Of a stretch of 64,000 nt of DNA, positions 21,721 through 34,646 are shown in pieces. A program made the position numbers and the translations under genes. Origin of the DNA: Oxytricha trifallax (Eukaryota > Ciliophora > Spirotrichea > Sporadotrichida > Oxytrichidae); assembly GCA_000711775.1 (NCBI GenBank), contig ARYC01003412.1, forward strand, positions 1 through 64,000. Direction: 5' to 3'. The notes under the pieces were generated by a model. That model was not told where the DNA came from and made no database searches. It was given only the letters and a program-made list of their open reading frames with translations. Numbering within the stretch: position 1 is the stretch's first letter; every line of letters starts with the position of its first letter.

Positions 21721-23776
21721 ATTATACTTTCCCCAGTCATGGTTTATTTTTATAGGATTATAATATATAATTATGTGATTTGATATTATAAAAATTATTG
21801 TTGAGAAAAATGATATTTCTGTGAAGGGAATATTTTCGACCCATCAACTAGTCTATGCCATAACTCATTCTGTTGTCACTCTTTAATTTTTAGAATAAAG
21901 AGATCTAGATCTTAAAACATGGGCTTCAAAGGTCGTGCCTTTGCGAACTCTTCAAAAAATAGATGACAGAATTTGTTAATTACGGTAGTTATTATAGGTA
22001 ATGACATGATATTCAAGTGTACTTGAGATTGTTCTTATTATATTTTTTATCCTCATCGGATTTCATTCGTTTTAAATATTTTGAAACTAGTTTACTATAT
22101 ATATTTAATATGACAATATACTTGACCTCAAACAAGTCTCCACTATATTTAGTAATGTATATAATATGCTTTTTATATTTATTATTTTTATTTTAACTAA
22201 GGTTTTATATATATATATATATTTTAACTTTTAATTATATAATTTAATCAAATTTATCAAATATATACTTAATGATCGTCTTTTCTTTAATACGAATTAT
22301 TAATTACTTTATAATTTATAAGAAAAAAATACACAATGTTAAATAATTAGACTTCTTAGAATTTTATTTATTTCTTTTATTTAATCATATGTAAATCATA
22401 TTTGATATAATTAGTAGATTTAATTTATTAAAGCACATTCTTTATCATTATTGTGTGAATAATTAGCATTTTTTTTATAAACACTTTTTTTTCTTCATTT
22501 TTAGAGATAAATTTTTTGTGAAGATTTTAAAATGACAGGAAATTATATATTTGTGATATATTTATATTCGTTGTTATATTTATTAATTTCTGGTAATTAT
22601 CATGAAATTAATATTCTTTTATTAGAAATATAATCGGTTACATTACTTTGAATTTGTTAATCTAATATAATGATGGATTATTGCAAATAAGTATTTAGAA
22701 AGTTAATCTCAAATAAATATATTTTAATATATATATATATATATTTATTAGAAGAAAGCTTAGTTATAAAGATTCTATATATATTTCTACAAATTAGTAG
22801 ATTATCTATCTTAAATTAAATATGTAAAATAAATCGTTAATTATAAATTAATTCTAATTTTTAATATTGAAAATTGATAACCAATAATAATATACTTTCA
22901 TGGATTTTAAGTTTAAAAATTAAACATATTTTTTAATGATTTTCAAAAACAAATAAGTGCTAATTGATCAATTCAAAATGCTAATGGCATATTGGTTTTG
23001 TCATATTAATTCTTTTATTTTTTCCAATTTGTAATTTAAATAATATTGATTCCATTTATGAAGTATAATATTTTTATTTTTAATTAATCCTGTTTAATCT
23101 TTTTATCTTAAATTATCTTTAGTTGTTCATTATAAAAAGAAAAAATAAGAATGTAATTTAAAAATAACCAATAAATAAGGCAATTATATATATTGATTGA
23201 AATTGGATTGAAAATTTATAGTTTTAATAATCTAAAAATAATATTTTCGCTTTCTTTTATTTACAATTATAACATATATTTGATTTTTCAGCAAATACCA
23301 ATTATAATTATTTATAATTAGAAAAAAATTCAATTAAAAAATAAAATAAAAGTCAGTCAGGAAGAAAACATATATATGGAAAAGTTCCAATAAACAAAGC
23401 TTAACTTTACTTTTATTGTTTATTAACATAGGAATAAGCTACCACGCAGTTTATTGAGTTTGAAGTGGTTATTAAAAATAGTTATAGAGAGTTTTTCTAT
23501 AGATTTTATTACTTATTTTTCATAAAGTTACTGAATATAATTAAATAAATAAAAATGAATTCAGTACTTAAATAAAATCAATTTAGAACTTTTGAGAAAT
23601 GATTTGCTAATGTTGATATTTATTGCTAATAATTCATATAAGAGAGGTACAAAAGTTTACTCATAAATGATAGGTAATATAATCCAGCTTTAAGAGTGAA
23701 CATTTGTCAAGTATAGAGCATATTACTTGTTTTCTTTACTTACTACCTAAAGAGTTGTTACCATAATTGAAATATT
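21721..23776. other. Long AT-rich stretch, probably eliminated DNA
   Basis: Extremely AT-rich, with (TA)n tracts at about 22210-22222 and 22725-22745. No gene, RNA or structured repeat is supported. Confidence 0.45.
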
Positions 23777-23940
23777 AACTTTGAAGAGTATGCATAAAGA
23801 ATGGAGAGTTTAATATAGATCCAGCAGATAGAGTAATCCTAGCCATACTTAATGACCAAGTATTTTAAAGACCAAGAATTTCAACGGTATTTCAATATTG
23901 AAATTAAAAAAAACAATAAAAAATCAATCCCTTAGCAACG
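23777..23940 (+). CDS. Short coding-like island
   Basis: After TGA 23774 the frame reads NFEEYAQRMESLIQIQQIEQ and QPYLMTKYFKDQEFQRYF. It is unrecognised and short. An adjoining frame upstream (23690-23775) is also protein-like, so the exact extent is uncertain. Confidence 0.3.
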
Positions 23941-24184
23941 TTGATTATTTATATTTAATACCATTAATTATAATGAAGCATTTTAGCAATATTGAATTTT
24001 TTAGTATACTCTGAAAAAATCGATATAAATTAGTAATAAATATATGTAATTTATTATAAAATTTTATCATATTAATAACTAAATTACTCTTAAAATAATT
24101 ATTAACTATTTATATATAATTTATAGACAGTCACTCTAAGTTGTTACTAAATGTAGTCCATCCTCTCATAATTTTCTTTTTTCT

Positions 24185-25010
24185 TCAAAAGATTTCTAAC
24201 TTTAGACTGTCAGGGAAAATTGTTTGAACAAAGACATAAATTTTACCATGCTTAGCATAAAGATTGTCTACAGTATTTAATATAACCGATTTTGTATTGT
24301 GGTATTTTATGATTTGATGCACATTTCCCTTTTACTGGGATTATAAAAGATTCGTAGCAGTGATATGTATATCTCCCCCATCCTTATTATAGGACCCCAT
24401 TTATTGTAAGTTTACCCATTCCCCTCCCAACATCTCTGTTTCCATTTTTATATCTAATTTCATAGCAACTCCTCTATTCATGTTTACTATCCATAAGACT
24501 AATATTCCTTATTCTTGTACTCAATTTAATGGGATCTCAATTATTTCCTTGTATGATAGAGTGGGTAGAGCAAGTCTTGTTTTAATCTCTATGGTGGGTA
24601 CATTATTATAACTGCTTATAATTTGTTATTTCTTTTCTTGACATCCTCTACAATATCATGTCACATTTACAAATCTCTAACGTCACATTCGAATCTATTG
24701 GTTGGATAAATAATTTGCTTGATAGCTTCATTAATCTATGCTTAACTGTAGTAGTTTTTATTTCTCTTAGTACTTTTACAAGAACTTGAGCAGGTCCAGT
24801 AAATATCCCTATTTTTTCTTTTAGTTTTAGTCTTTTTATTGTTTTAATTCTTCAATTTTTTAAATTCATTTCTGTCATGCTTTCACAATCATAGCTCCTT
24901 GTGAAGATAAATTTACAATATCTGAAAGTCTTTTTAACTTTTTTAATCAATTAATCGTTATTCTTTATGTTCTACATTATGGAATAAAGAAAGTTGTGTT
25001 CTGATTGAAA
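24185..25010 (-). pseudogene. MT-A70-family adenine methyltransferase, decayed
   Basis: On the minus strand (ciliate code) blocks characteristic of the MT-A70 family (METTL3/METTL14 and ciliate MTA1/MTA9) occur in order: an FECDVRDLQ-type strand, VIIMYPPQRLKQDL where the catalytic (D/N)PPW is expected, LPTLSYKEIIEIPLN, VQEQGILVLWIVN (family GFLFLWV), EWVNLQQMGSYNKDGG, IIKYHNTKSVI, and FPDSLKLEIF (family KLELFGR). The DPPW site has become YPPQ. There is an in-frame TGA at 24521-24523 and frame changes near 24570 and 24660, so this copy is inactive. Functional relatives make m6A in RNA or N6-methyladenine in DNA. The N-terminal part probably reaches to about 25.0 kb. Confidence 0.68.
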
Positions 25011-25058
25011 TTAATTATCGAATTTTTTATGAAAAAAGTGCTTGTTGTTTAAATAGGG

Positions 25059-25277
25059 ACATCAATAAATTCTAGTTTTTCTTTCTTTTTTATTGCTGTA
25101 GTTTTTCAGGATGATAGAAATAGGCATCAAGTCCTTAAATGGCATCTTACATCTCACCATAGCTACGAATATTGAGTTCATCACAAATTGTATATAGCCA
25201 GAGTTTTTGCCGCAAATTATTATTTTGTAAGGGTATCTATCAAAGTGGGAAAACTCCATTGGCTTTCGCCATGGCAA
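25059..25277 (-). CDS. Coding segment, possibly an RNase PH-type exosome subunit
   Basis: A frame of clear protein quality ends at TGA 25059-25061 (FSHFDRYPYKIIICGKNSGY and FVMNSIFVAMVRCKMPFKDL). The pattern of an aromatic strand, then G, N, a hydrophobic run and P-(F/M)-(K/R)-D resembles the Rrp41/Rrp46 region where an invariant Asn and a G-I-P-M-x-D turn occur, but the Gly/Ala residues usual there are replaced. The homology is a suggestion only. It lies just upstream of the methyltransferase relic on the same strand and could instead be its N-terminal part. The start is undefined. Confidence 0.4.
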
Positions 25278-25299
25278 TTATTTTTATAAGTTAATATTT

Positions 25300-26744
25300 A
25301 ATTAAATGAATAATTTAACTTATTAGATGCTTTAATAGCATCACCCACACTTAGTTACTGATTTTAAATAACAAAAAATAACTACTTTTAATTAATCTTA
25401 TTAATGGTCAAACAATAATAATAATAATAGCTCATCTAAAATTTTACATTAAATGTAAGCTAGCAAACACAAATATTTAGAAAAACTATAAAACAACATG
25501 GAAATAATCTTTATGCAATAAGGGTGTTTGTTATCTTTGAATTGAATATATAAGTATTATTAAAACTATTATAAGAAGAAAAAAGTATTAACCCTAAGTG
25601 ATTCGGCCTGATTAAATTTATTCTTCTCATGTAAAGAACTATTAAAACATGTGATTAAGTTTAAATTTATCATATTTCTTCAAATATAAATTAAATGGAT
25701 TCAAGGTAAATATTACTTGTCAATGTCTTCCAGCGAGTTTCTTTATAAAATTAAAAAGAAAACTTATAAATTAATAGAAATTCGCTAAGGAAATAGAGTA
25801 TAGAAAATTAATTCTTCAAGAAAATAGAATTTTTACATGAAAATGAAATAGAAAGATTTATTAAGGAATTCTAACAAAGTTTATAAGTGATTAATAATCT
25901 TTAATTTCAGCAAAAAACTAGGATCAATTTAATGGAAGATGGATAAGTAGAAGTACTATAGTGAAGTATGGTTAAAGCAGATATTCTTGGAGACACACCT
26001 CGCTCAATACCTATTTTATTCTTATTTAATCACTTAATTTATTTATAACTTTGTATTAATTACTTTAACTTAAAATTATGCTCTTTTTAAATAAAAGTTT
26101 GAGATATTTTTAATTATTGATATCTCATATTCTTTGTGCAATTAGCCAGCCATTTTATTATCTTTAATAGAATAATAGTAATATTTATTATTAATTATAA
26201 TTGACAAAATGTTAATGAAAATTTGCGATTAAAATTAAATTTTTTAAAAATATATTCATTCAGTTAAAATAAAATCAAGCAAAGTAAAACTAAAATACAC
26301 TTATTCTTTAAATAAAAAAAGATAGCCTTCAATAATGAAAGAAAATTGATCCAAAAAATAAACTACAGCAAAACGTGGATTTATAAACAATATGCAGTGT
26401 AACAGGCGGAAACTTGAAAAACGGGAAGAGTAACCTTTTTATAAATTATAGTATTCTTATGCTAATTACAATTATATCCAACATTCTTTGAAGTTGATAA
26501 GTCATTTAAGAATTTATAAAATTTTTTAGAATTTAATTCATAATAATTGTGGGCTTTATTATATTTGCTATTGTAGTTGATCACTATAAAATCAATGTAC
26601 CAATCAATTTCTGAAGTAATGAATAAGTAATTTAATATAATAAGAAATTCATGAATCATTCAACAGTAGGTAAATATATCGGTAAAGTTAAAACAATTTC
26701 TATTAAAACTAAACTTTGGCAATAAATGGATACATCAAATTTGC
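25300..26744. other. AT-rich DNA without a supported gene
   Basis: A weak plus-strand frame starts at an ATG near 25724 (MSSSEFLYKIKKKTYKLIEI) and a GC-richer patch lies at 25930-26010, but neither can be tied to a family. The rest appears non-coding. Confidence 0.3.
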
Positions 26745-27008
26745 ATGTCTGACATCATCAGCCATGACATTAGTTAGCTTTCAAATAAGTTTAGATCTAA
26801 AAGCGACATAATAACCTATCTTAAAAATAATATTAAGCAAAATTTATTAAAAAAATTGGAAGAATAGATTTTTAAAATATAAATAGGCATTATTTATAAT
26901 AACTTTGATATATTTAAAGCTTAGTTATTTAGAACTTAATCTGATCAATCTTAACTTTTGCTGAATTAAAAACCTCCATATTTGTTTGCAAATTCCTCTC
27001 TGAAATGA
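26745..27008 (+). CDS. Possible 87-codon protein
   Basis: ATG 26745 to TGA 27006-27008 in the ciliate code. The peptide is helical with alternating charge (SDIISHDISQLSNKFRSKSD, NLLKKLEEQIFKIQIG). No domain is recognised. Composition is better than background, but length alone is not significant in a single-stop code. Confidence 0.35.
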
Positions 27009-27189
27009 CAATCTTTAATCTTTAAGTTGAGCTCATCTTTTTTGTGAAACTATTACTGTCACTTTACATGACTGCTACTAACTTACATAGGTCCCAAAAT
27101 AACATGACCATTTTTTTCAAGTCCAACTATATACTTCTTCAATATTCTCCACACTTTATAGAGAAAAGTTGAGACTTTTAATAGAATGC

Positions 27190-27270
27190 AAGGTAATGCG
27201 AAACTTTGTGAAATAATGTGATACTTTTAGGGCACAAAGTGAGACTTTTTATGACTTTTGAGAATTCTTA
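27190..27270. repeat. Degenerate GAGACTTTT direct repeats
   Basis: Four imperfect units of about 22-26 bp share the core GAGACTTTT/GATACTTTT/GAAACTTTG. No function is apparent. Confidence 0.35.
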
Positions 27271-27369
27271 GAGAACAAATGGGAACGCTTGGGCTATACT
27301 AATGCTTAAAAATTTTGAATTATTAAGGAAGATATCTCAAAAATCATATTTATAAATTGCAACTTGTTA

Positions 27370-27660
27370 GCAATAGCAGCAATAACAACTGCATCAACAA
27401 CAATAACATCAATAGCAATAAATTAAGCAATAATAACTGAGCGGGATTTCCACAAAAAATCAAGATTTATTAAATTTCTTATTTAAGAACTAATGACAAA
27501 GATGAAGAAGTTGATGATTAAAATAAAAATATAATGAAAATAACGTATTTATATTTTTTAATTCTTTAGAATTTCAGAAGCTCAAAAATTATTGCTGAGT
27601 TAATTGCTATGGTGTTATTACTGTTGTTGCAGCTAATACTACTACTACTACTAATAATTG
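27370..27660. repeat. Trinucleotide (CAA/AGC-type and complementary) tracts
   Basis: An AAC/AGC/ATC-type tract at about 27370-27440 and a complementary TTG/TAC/ACT tract at about 27605-27655 (CTACTACTACTACTA) face each other across 170 bp, so the region could fold back. It might be a Ser/Asn-rich coding repeat on either strand. Confidence 0.4.
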
Positions 27661-27699
27661 TAAATATCAAATCTTAAAATTTTAAAAGATAATATCTTG

Positions 27700-29880
27700 A
27701 AAGTATCTCAAAACCATGCACGCAAACTTTATCAACTTAAGATATTGAGACATTCAGTAGATTCAAGATTTCAGAATTACTATACATGTATTTGGTTCTA
27801 TTCAAAGGTTTTAAACGTCCAATACTAATTTATACGACATACTTATAAACATCATAATGCATTTTAAAAGCTTCGTTTCTAAATATTTATCTTAAGTAGA
27901 TTTATACATTTATATATTAATCTATAAATTAACGAGTTAAAATTAGTCACTTGGAATAAATGTGCTTTAATATTTCTTAAACTAATTATTCATGATTGGG
28001 TCAGAGAAAATTAATGACTTTAGTTGATTAAAATCATAGTTGAGCTTAAAACAAGATTTTCAATTAAAGGTTTTCTAATGATATAATTGTGACACTAAAA
28101 TAATGTCGTTAATTGTGATGATTAATTGATAGGTTAACTTCGATACTTTTCAGGAGAACTAAATAAAAACAAATGATATATCTTTTGAAGGTTTCAAAAA
28201 AGTTATTTAAGAATAATTCATTGTCAGATTCCTTGAAATTTTTGCATTAGACATTGTTGTATTGGTTTTTACTTACCTTCATGCTCTCCACTCTTGAATG
28301 AAGATAAGTTTTATTATTTGAAATAAGTGGGCAGTAATATATTTCTCGCATTGCAGCTTGAATCAAAATTGAATAAATGTAAATTTTTGCTTTGGTTCAA
28401 TTGAGAAATAGGCAATGATTTATTTCAGTCTTATTAATAAACAATCACACTACGCTGATTAATAATTCAATCTAGGTATCAACAAGAGATAGTGTGAAAA
28501 TGTAAAGCTTTCTTTATATAAAATATTTAATAATAATTCAAAGAATAAGCTATAAAACGTTTAACAAATCATTTAATTTTATTTAAATGATATTAATTAA
28601 AAAGTATTATTATTGCATTTGTAATTATTTTAATTAATCTCTTCGTTAGTAATAAACTCATTATATCGCTTGCGAATTTATGAAACTACATAACATAGCA
28701 GTAGAAGACTCTATTCACAGGTTCTTCGAACTCACGTGATATTTCATGTCTAATAACTTTTAAGGCGTTTCATACCACGAAACTATTACCTCGGTAAAAA
28801 ATAGATTAAAAAAATATTATACAATATCCTGCTTGACTCTTTGATAATATTGATAAAATACGAAACAATAGGAAATATGAAACATTTTTAAATTCAAAAC
28901 TGTCCTTATTTTTATTAATGTAAAATAAATCACAACTTATAATTTTTGAAAATGAAAAAAATCGGTTTTAAACTATACAATCTTTTGAGTATTACTGAGA
29001 TTATAAGGAATAAATTATTTTATTTATAATATTTAAAGTAGCAAAATACTTGCATTCTAACTAATTTGATATATGGATATAGTATAGTCTATAGTATTTC
29101 TATATTGTTTTCTGATTTTTTGTGTAAGTATAGCAAATTATGATGAATTAAAAATATCGCACAAAAAAATCCTAATTTTATACTGATTTTGATATCTTGA
29201 AATATAATAAGCTTTTTTGTAATTTATTAGGTATATAGTTCAAATAAAGTAAAATTTATGAGAATTCTTGGTACTTACTTGCTGATTTAAAAGTTACTAT
29301 TCAAGAAGATCATAGAGGTTTTTGCAAGGCCATTTAACAAATGCTTCATTTAAAGAAAAATATTAAAATATATAATTAAAATCTGTTACTTTATTATTGA
29401 TTACAAAAATTTAATTTCAAAAATTTATGATCTATAATAAATAATACTGTAATTATATATATCATAGATAATAATGTTAACTTTTATACTGTGCACTATT
29501 AAAGTTTAAAAATACAAAATTATATAAAAATATAAATAAAATTAATCAAGAAATCAAACATTTAAAGTAAATAAAAAAATCCCTATAAGACTTAAAAATT
29601 GCAAAAAGAAAACCTGACTAATTATAAATTAGAAAATAAGGTCACTCTATTTAGGTTTATCAGTATTTCAATTATGATTTTAATAAATAAGTAAATAAAC
29701 TTTGTAAAAAAATATAAAAAATATTACAAATAAATATAAACTTACATCAATATGCATAATATTTATTTAAATCGCAATTAAACATGCCTAAAAAATCTAT
29801 AATTCTCTCAAACATATATAAAGAATACTCCATCTTTCTTCTATTTTGAAACTAGAATTGTTCTTCTTAAATTATAATAT
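27700..29880. other. AT-rich DNA, nothing supported
   Basis: No frame with convincing composition was seen, and no repeat or RNA structure. The GC-richer patch around 28690-28790 has a GGTTCTTCGAAC palindrome but no tRNA fold. Confidence 0.35.
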
Positions 29881-29939
29881 ATATAAATTTATTAATAATT
29901 TAACAGCAACATAAACCTACTAGAGTGGCAAGAGCACAT

Positions 29940-30130
29940 AGATAAATCATCTAGCAGGTTCTGTATAAATCCCGTTATTTCCCAATTTAGTCTCCTCATC
30001 CTCTGCTAGCACCCTAGCTACTTGCTGTTATCTCACTATAATGATTAAGTAATCGTTTCTGAGAATGCTTAGGATGCCGCAGAAAAAGTCTAGGCCAGGG
30101 GGACCTAGCGAAAATAACATAGAAAGTATT
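29940..30130 (-). CDS. Higher-GC island, coding frame uncertain
   Basis: GC content rises sharply here. The minus strand gives LGPPGLDFFCGILSILRNDY and then VARVLAEDEETKLGNNGIY before TGA, with two competing frames also open over part of it. It may be a gene segment. No family is recognised and a structured RNA cannot be excluded. Confidence 0.3.
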
Positions 30131-30209
30131 TAAGTATTTTTGAAGAACTTTAACACATTTGAGCTTTATGTTACATATAAAAATATTTATAAAATTGATT
30201 ATCACGGAG

Positions 30210-31600
30210 AATAATAGAGGATTAGTTATTAATATATAATATACTAATTTTTAAAGTAAATAGCAAATATTTAGAATAAAATAGCTGAAAATCTTTCCAG
30301 TCTTCTTCATTGATTCTCCATTTGCATAAATGAATTTCAATTAGGTGTTTTTTCTGCTACTTTTTAATTTTTAACTTAGGTTAATTAGAGCAGTTAATGA
30401 ACTAGACATAAAAAATAAAAATAAAGATTTTTAAATTGTAAATAATGATAAATTATTAAGATATTTATGATTTTTCATATTGTTTATAAATAGTTTGACT
30501 TGATAGTTTATCTTTTTCGTATATTAATTATTAATAATTAAATCACATAATGACTCTAATACTATGCAATCATATAATTAATTTAATGTTTAGGATCAAT
30601 TCTTTATATATGTTAAGTTAACGTTTAAATTAACATCTTTATATTTGCTTATTACTGTATTCATCTATTGCCTTATTGGGTATGTCATTTATTAATTTAT
30701 ATAAGGATTTCCATCTCTTGAATGATTATTTAATTAAAAGATTTTGTTTAATTTTCTATTATATTAGTAGTATCTGGACGACTGTATTTATTGAATAAAT
30801 GAAGAAGAAGTTTATAATACAAGAAAGTAGCAAAACCATATAGATTTAATTGCTCCTTACGCTTGTCTGTGTTTTAAACTTGTTTCTTTTATAAATAACA
30901 TATTTGTAGATTTGCATAGTTTTGTAGTGTATTACAAAGAATAGAGAAGCATGAGGCATTTAAGTTTTGTTTATTTTGTTGACACAATCTTAACAATTTC
31001 TCTGCTTCCTTCCGTTTTGCATATTACTATTTCTATATATTAAGGGAAATGTTAAGCAGACATGATTTTAAAGCAGCAAAATTTTTGTAGGATTTTATAG
31101 GCTTAAGATATCTTTGATGTGTTAAATGAAATATCTTTCAACATATCCTTGTAATTTAGTCATGTCATTATGACTTAAGAAGTCTGTAAATTGAAGAGTT
31201 TGTCATGTATTCTTTGTTTCTTAAATAAACAAATTAATTTCTTAAATCTTTCTACATTTAAATTTAAATTTTTGATATTTATTGATAAGTACCAGGTTTA
31301 TTTTTATAATTTTCACAAATCTTATTAAGTTATAATTCCTTAACAATTTCTAACTGCTTTGAATAAAAAGTATAATTTGAAATGGATTAACCTGATTGCT
31401 ATTTATTAATTCTATAACTAATCAATTTTTTAATATTTTAAATTCTTAAAATTATCATAAATATTGAACTTATAATTAATTGTTAATCTTAATCATTATT
31501 AATATCTTATTTATAACAATTATTCGTCTAGCAACAATATTTATATGACATTAAAATTTACATAATATACTTTAACCTTAATATATTATATTATAATAGC
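30210..31600. other. AT-rich DNA, nothing supported
   Basis: No gene-like composition, RNA or repeat detected. Confidence 0.4.
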
Positions 31601-31619
31601 TGTTAATGTAGAGAGAGAG

Positions 31620-31943
31620 GTGCCTAAATCTTCATTAAAGATAAATCCCACTTAAAGAGTTCATGATTCTGTAGCACTGAATAAGTTTCATCAATATTTC
31701 TGGATCGCTAGTACACTAAAATTAACTTAATAAAAGAAGGTATAGTTTGAGACAAGATCATACAATGGCTTTACGGAAAACTTATCAGGACAATTATCAT
31801 TGAAAATTCTTTTTGATGAAAAAATACAAATGGCGATCCAAATTTTATTTTTCTTCCTCTTGGGAAGAGAAATTGTGCATGAAAACCTTTTTTTTATAAA
31901 TAGGTTGTTTTAAGATTCTGCATTAGTCCTAATTGATAAATGA
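31620..31943 (+). CDS. Protein-kinase-like fragment
   Basis: A 107-codon frame ending at TGA 31941-31943. The order of elements suggests the middle of a Ser/Thr kinase: KIQMAIQILFFFLLGREIVH resembles the helix before the catalytic loop, VHENLFFIN stands where H-R-D-L-K-P-E-N should be, and LFQDSALVLIDK resembles the strand leading to I-D-F-G. The catalytic His-Arg-Asp is not preserved, so it would be an inactive relative or relic. The other two frames are closed by TGA. The kinase call is inference from pattern. Confidence 0.4.
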
Positions 31944-32143
31944 AATAAAGGAGCATTTGTATTTGTTGCTACTTTTATTTTATTGCTGTCGATTAGAACT
32001 AATTACCAGAAACAATTTCCTTTTCTTGGTGAGGGCTATGCATTACTTATCTTCAAAACAATATGTATTGCGGAGGTCCATTTTAGATTAACAAATCATA
32101 ATTAAGATCAAATATGGCAGATTAAAAGCGAAATGCATTGAGT

Positions 32144-32299
32144 AAAATATGTTACAATTCCAAAGAATTATTTGATATATAAGAATTTAAACAAGCTATT
32201 TTAATACTTATCATTTTTAAATATATAAAATGATTAGTAATTAAATAGCTTGTTCAAATTCTTAATCGTTAAATTATTTTTGGAAATTGTAACAAATAT
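32144..32299. repeat. Short hairpin element of about 155 bp
   Basis: Two arms of about 70 bp (ATGTTACAATTCCAAAGAAT... and its complement ending GGAAATTGTAACAAATATT) surround a small loop near 32215-32225. This is a typical miniature foldback insertion. It interrupts plus-strand coding-like sequence (around MYCGGPFQINKSQLRSNMAD at 32060-32150). Confidence 0.65.
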
Positions 32300-32309
32300 T
32301 ACTTTATTA

Positions 32310-33235
32310 AAGTTACGATAGAACTTTGATTCAGTAATGGTATTCTTCAGGATCCTTAGCTTGTCTAATCGAAAGTGGTAAATCTTTGTCTTCATTCCGA
32401 ACATACTAATAGAAAATTGTCAAGGCAACTTTATTTAATCGAGAAGGAATAAGAACTACTAGTATATTATATTAACATAGGCAGAAGTGAAAAGTTCCTT
32501 TATGAAAAAAAGGTAGAATATATGACACAGTAAAATAAGAAAACATGTGAAAAAGCCTGAGTTAATGGCATAAAAAGTCATATTTATAACAAAGATGGTC
32601 GCTTATCTGCACTCAAGGGACACCTTGAAAGTACAAAATATAAAATATCCCTTATTTTTAGTAGTAAAATCGATGGTATCACTACTGCAACCTAGTTAAA
32701 ATTTTCGCTTATAACTTCAATTGAAAACTGAAACTTACCAAAAAAAAAATAAAAACAATTAAGTCATTTTATCATCAAGCTGGGGAACTCGACGTTTGTT
32801 ATTAAAGTAGCATTATATTCAGAATTTATGAATGTATTATAGAGTATTGCTAAGCCTCATATATACGCAAAAGAACCCAAGATCCCAATTACTTTTGAGG
32901 TAATGTTCGCTACTCATGCATGTAATATTCAAGTCCCCATTATAAATTAGAATTGTTATGATATAAAAAATAAATTCATTTAAACAAGAAAATGCAAAAA
33001 GCTATGATTACAGTGTAGATTTTTAATTTATGAGTCAATCAAATAAATAAATGTTAAGTGAGTAGTTTATAGGAAGTGTTACAGTTCAATTTATCAAAGA
33101 CTGATTAATCTATTGAGCAGGAGAGCAACATTAGCAAATTGATTAAATATTGTTAAAAATGTGCTCATTTGTATATAGTGCTGCAAGATATATTGAATAT
33201 TAAAGCGAAAAATGTATTTAAAAGATCGAATTATT
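32310..33235 (+). pseudogene. Plus-strand coding block, unknown protein, several breaks
   Basis: Protein-like frames follow one another: LYLIEKEQELLVYYINIGRS with EKFLYEKKVEYMTQQNKKTC, then an in-frame TGA at 32558 and NGIKSHIYNKDGRLSALKGH, then KVALYSEFMNVLQSIAKPHI with EPKIPITFEVMFATHACNIQ, then QENAKSYDYSVDFQFMSQSN with two more TGA codons (33102 and 33114). A further patch with CITIDKGANGSITSLALLYQ lies at 33640-33780. It looks like a large gene in decay or a gene interrupted by small IESs. No domain is recognised. Confidence 0.4.
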
Positions 33236-33239
33236 AATA

Positions 33240-34400
33240 AAGTAAAAGTGATTTCAATACATTACTTAAGACTTATTCAATTATATTTTTATTTTTCTCT
33301 CTCTTAAAATTATACATTCTGTATTTGAGAGATTCCATAAGTTGGTAGCTAAAAAAGTAAACTCTAGACACTTATCTTAAGGTATGATGAATACGGTTTT
33401 AATTGCTTCCTAACTTTGAACTTGCTTAATAAATCTTTCGAAATAGTCTTGCTATAGCAACTGTAAGAACTTTTAGATATTTTTATAATAATCTTGATTT
33501 AAGAATTTAAAAAAGTATCTTATAATAATTAAACAGCTAAACTTTGCAGGGAATCTATTAACAATAAGAAAGACATTACTTGAACAACTAAAATTCTATT
33601 TCATTTCTTTTTTTGAAATTAAGCTGAATTCCTATAATTGGCCCAAAATAATAGTGATTATCAAATCACAAAGTGTATCACTATAGATAAAGGTGCTAAT
33701 GGATCTATTACCTCCTTAGCACTGCTGTATTAGCTATACTTTCAAGTCAAACTGAATATCCAGATAATGATGTTTAATGAGTTGTGAAAAAAGATTGTGA
33801 GACCAAGATCATGCTGAGCTGCAACAGCTACTAACATCTGCTAGATATGAAATGAATTTTTAGTCATAAACGGCAAGTTTGATTTTCATTAATTTATACT
33901 TTTTACATAATGTCGTATCTCTAAAAGTTGAGATATTTGGGATGGAAAGAAAGACATTTCCCATGTTCTAAGTCAATATGTTTCTGCATATTAAATTTAT
34001 TATGAATTCAAACATATTGGAAGAATATTATTATAAAGACATCTCGGGAATTGGCATCTAAGTGAACTTAATTAAAAAAAAAATAATATTATAGAATGTT
34101 TATAAAAACGAAATTATTAATTTTTATATAAATTATCAAAATAAAAACATGATTGATTATAAAATTCAAATCATTCATAAATAATTCTATTTTATGATAA
34201 TTTATATACAAATTTTAACTTTACAAGGTTGTCTAGAGGATTATTAAAAGTTTGATTGAAAAGTAGAATGAGAAAGATTCACCACAAATCCAGGAAAAAA
34301 AATAATAAATAAACATATTAATGGTGTTAAATATGAGGGATAAGTAAAAATTGTAAGTTTTATTATATATTTCCGTATTTGATAGTTATCCTTACTATTG
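33240..34400. other. Mostly AT-rich, one coding-like patch
   Basis: Only the patch around 33640-33780 has gene-like composition. Nothing else is supported. Confidence 0.3.
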
Positions 34401-34406
34401 TTAATT

Positions 34407-34646
34407 TATTTACTTATTGATATGTAAATTAGAAATTACCTTATTTAAATATAATATTTCATGAATGACGTCAATCCTCATATTTATCACTACTTTAAAA
34501 ACCTCAAACTTGTCTTCTTCTAGTTGGGTGAGTGGGAACTCACTATATGTGTCACTATTAGTAAAAGATTTTAAATAACTTAACCTGTCACAACAATAAT
34601 ATTTCACTGATTTATTCAATAGATCTCTAATAAGCATTATTCCCAA
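34407..34646 (-). CDS. Possible small gene or segment
   Basis: ATG at 34646 starts a minus frame (RDLLNKSVKYYCCDRLSYLK, SEFPLTQLEEDKFEVFKVVI) that stays open to about 34410. The central acidic part is gene-like and shares an EDKFEV string with the acidic island at 1.1-1.35 kb, possibly by chance. No family is recognised. Confidence 0.35.

Noticed and set aside
22200..22745. (TA)n runs as an origin or structured element
   Set aside because: Short simple repeats are expected in DNA of this composition. There is no associated dyad or gene.
28690..28790. tRNA-like GGTTC/GAAC palindrome
   Set aside because: GGTTCTTCGAAC resembles a T-arm, but no acceptor, D or anticodon stem can be drawn around it.
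30014..30205. Standard-code minus-strand frame over the 29.9-30.1 kb island
   Set aside because: It overlaps better ciliate-code readings and has no support beyond length.
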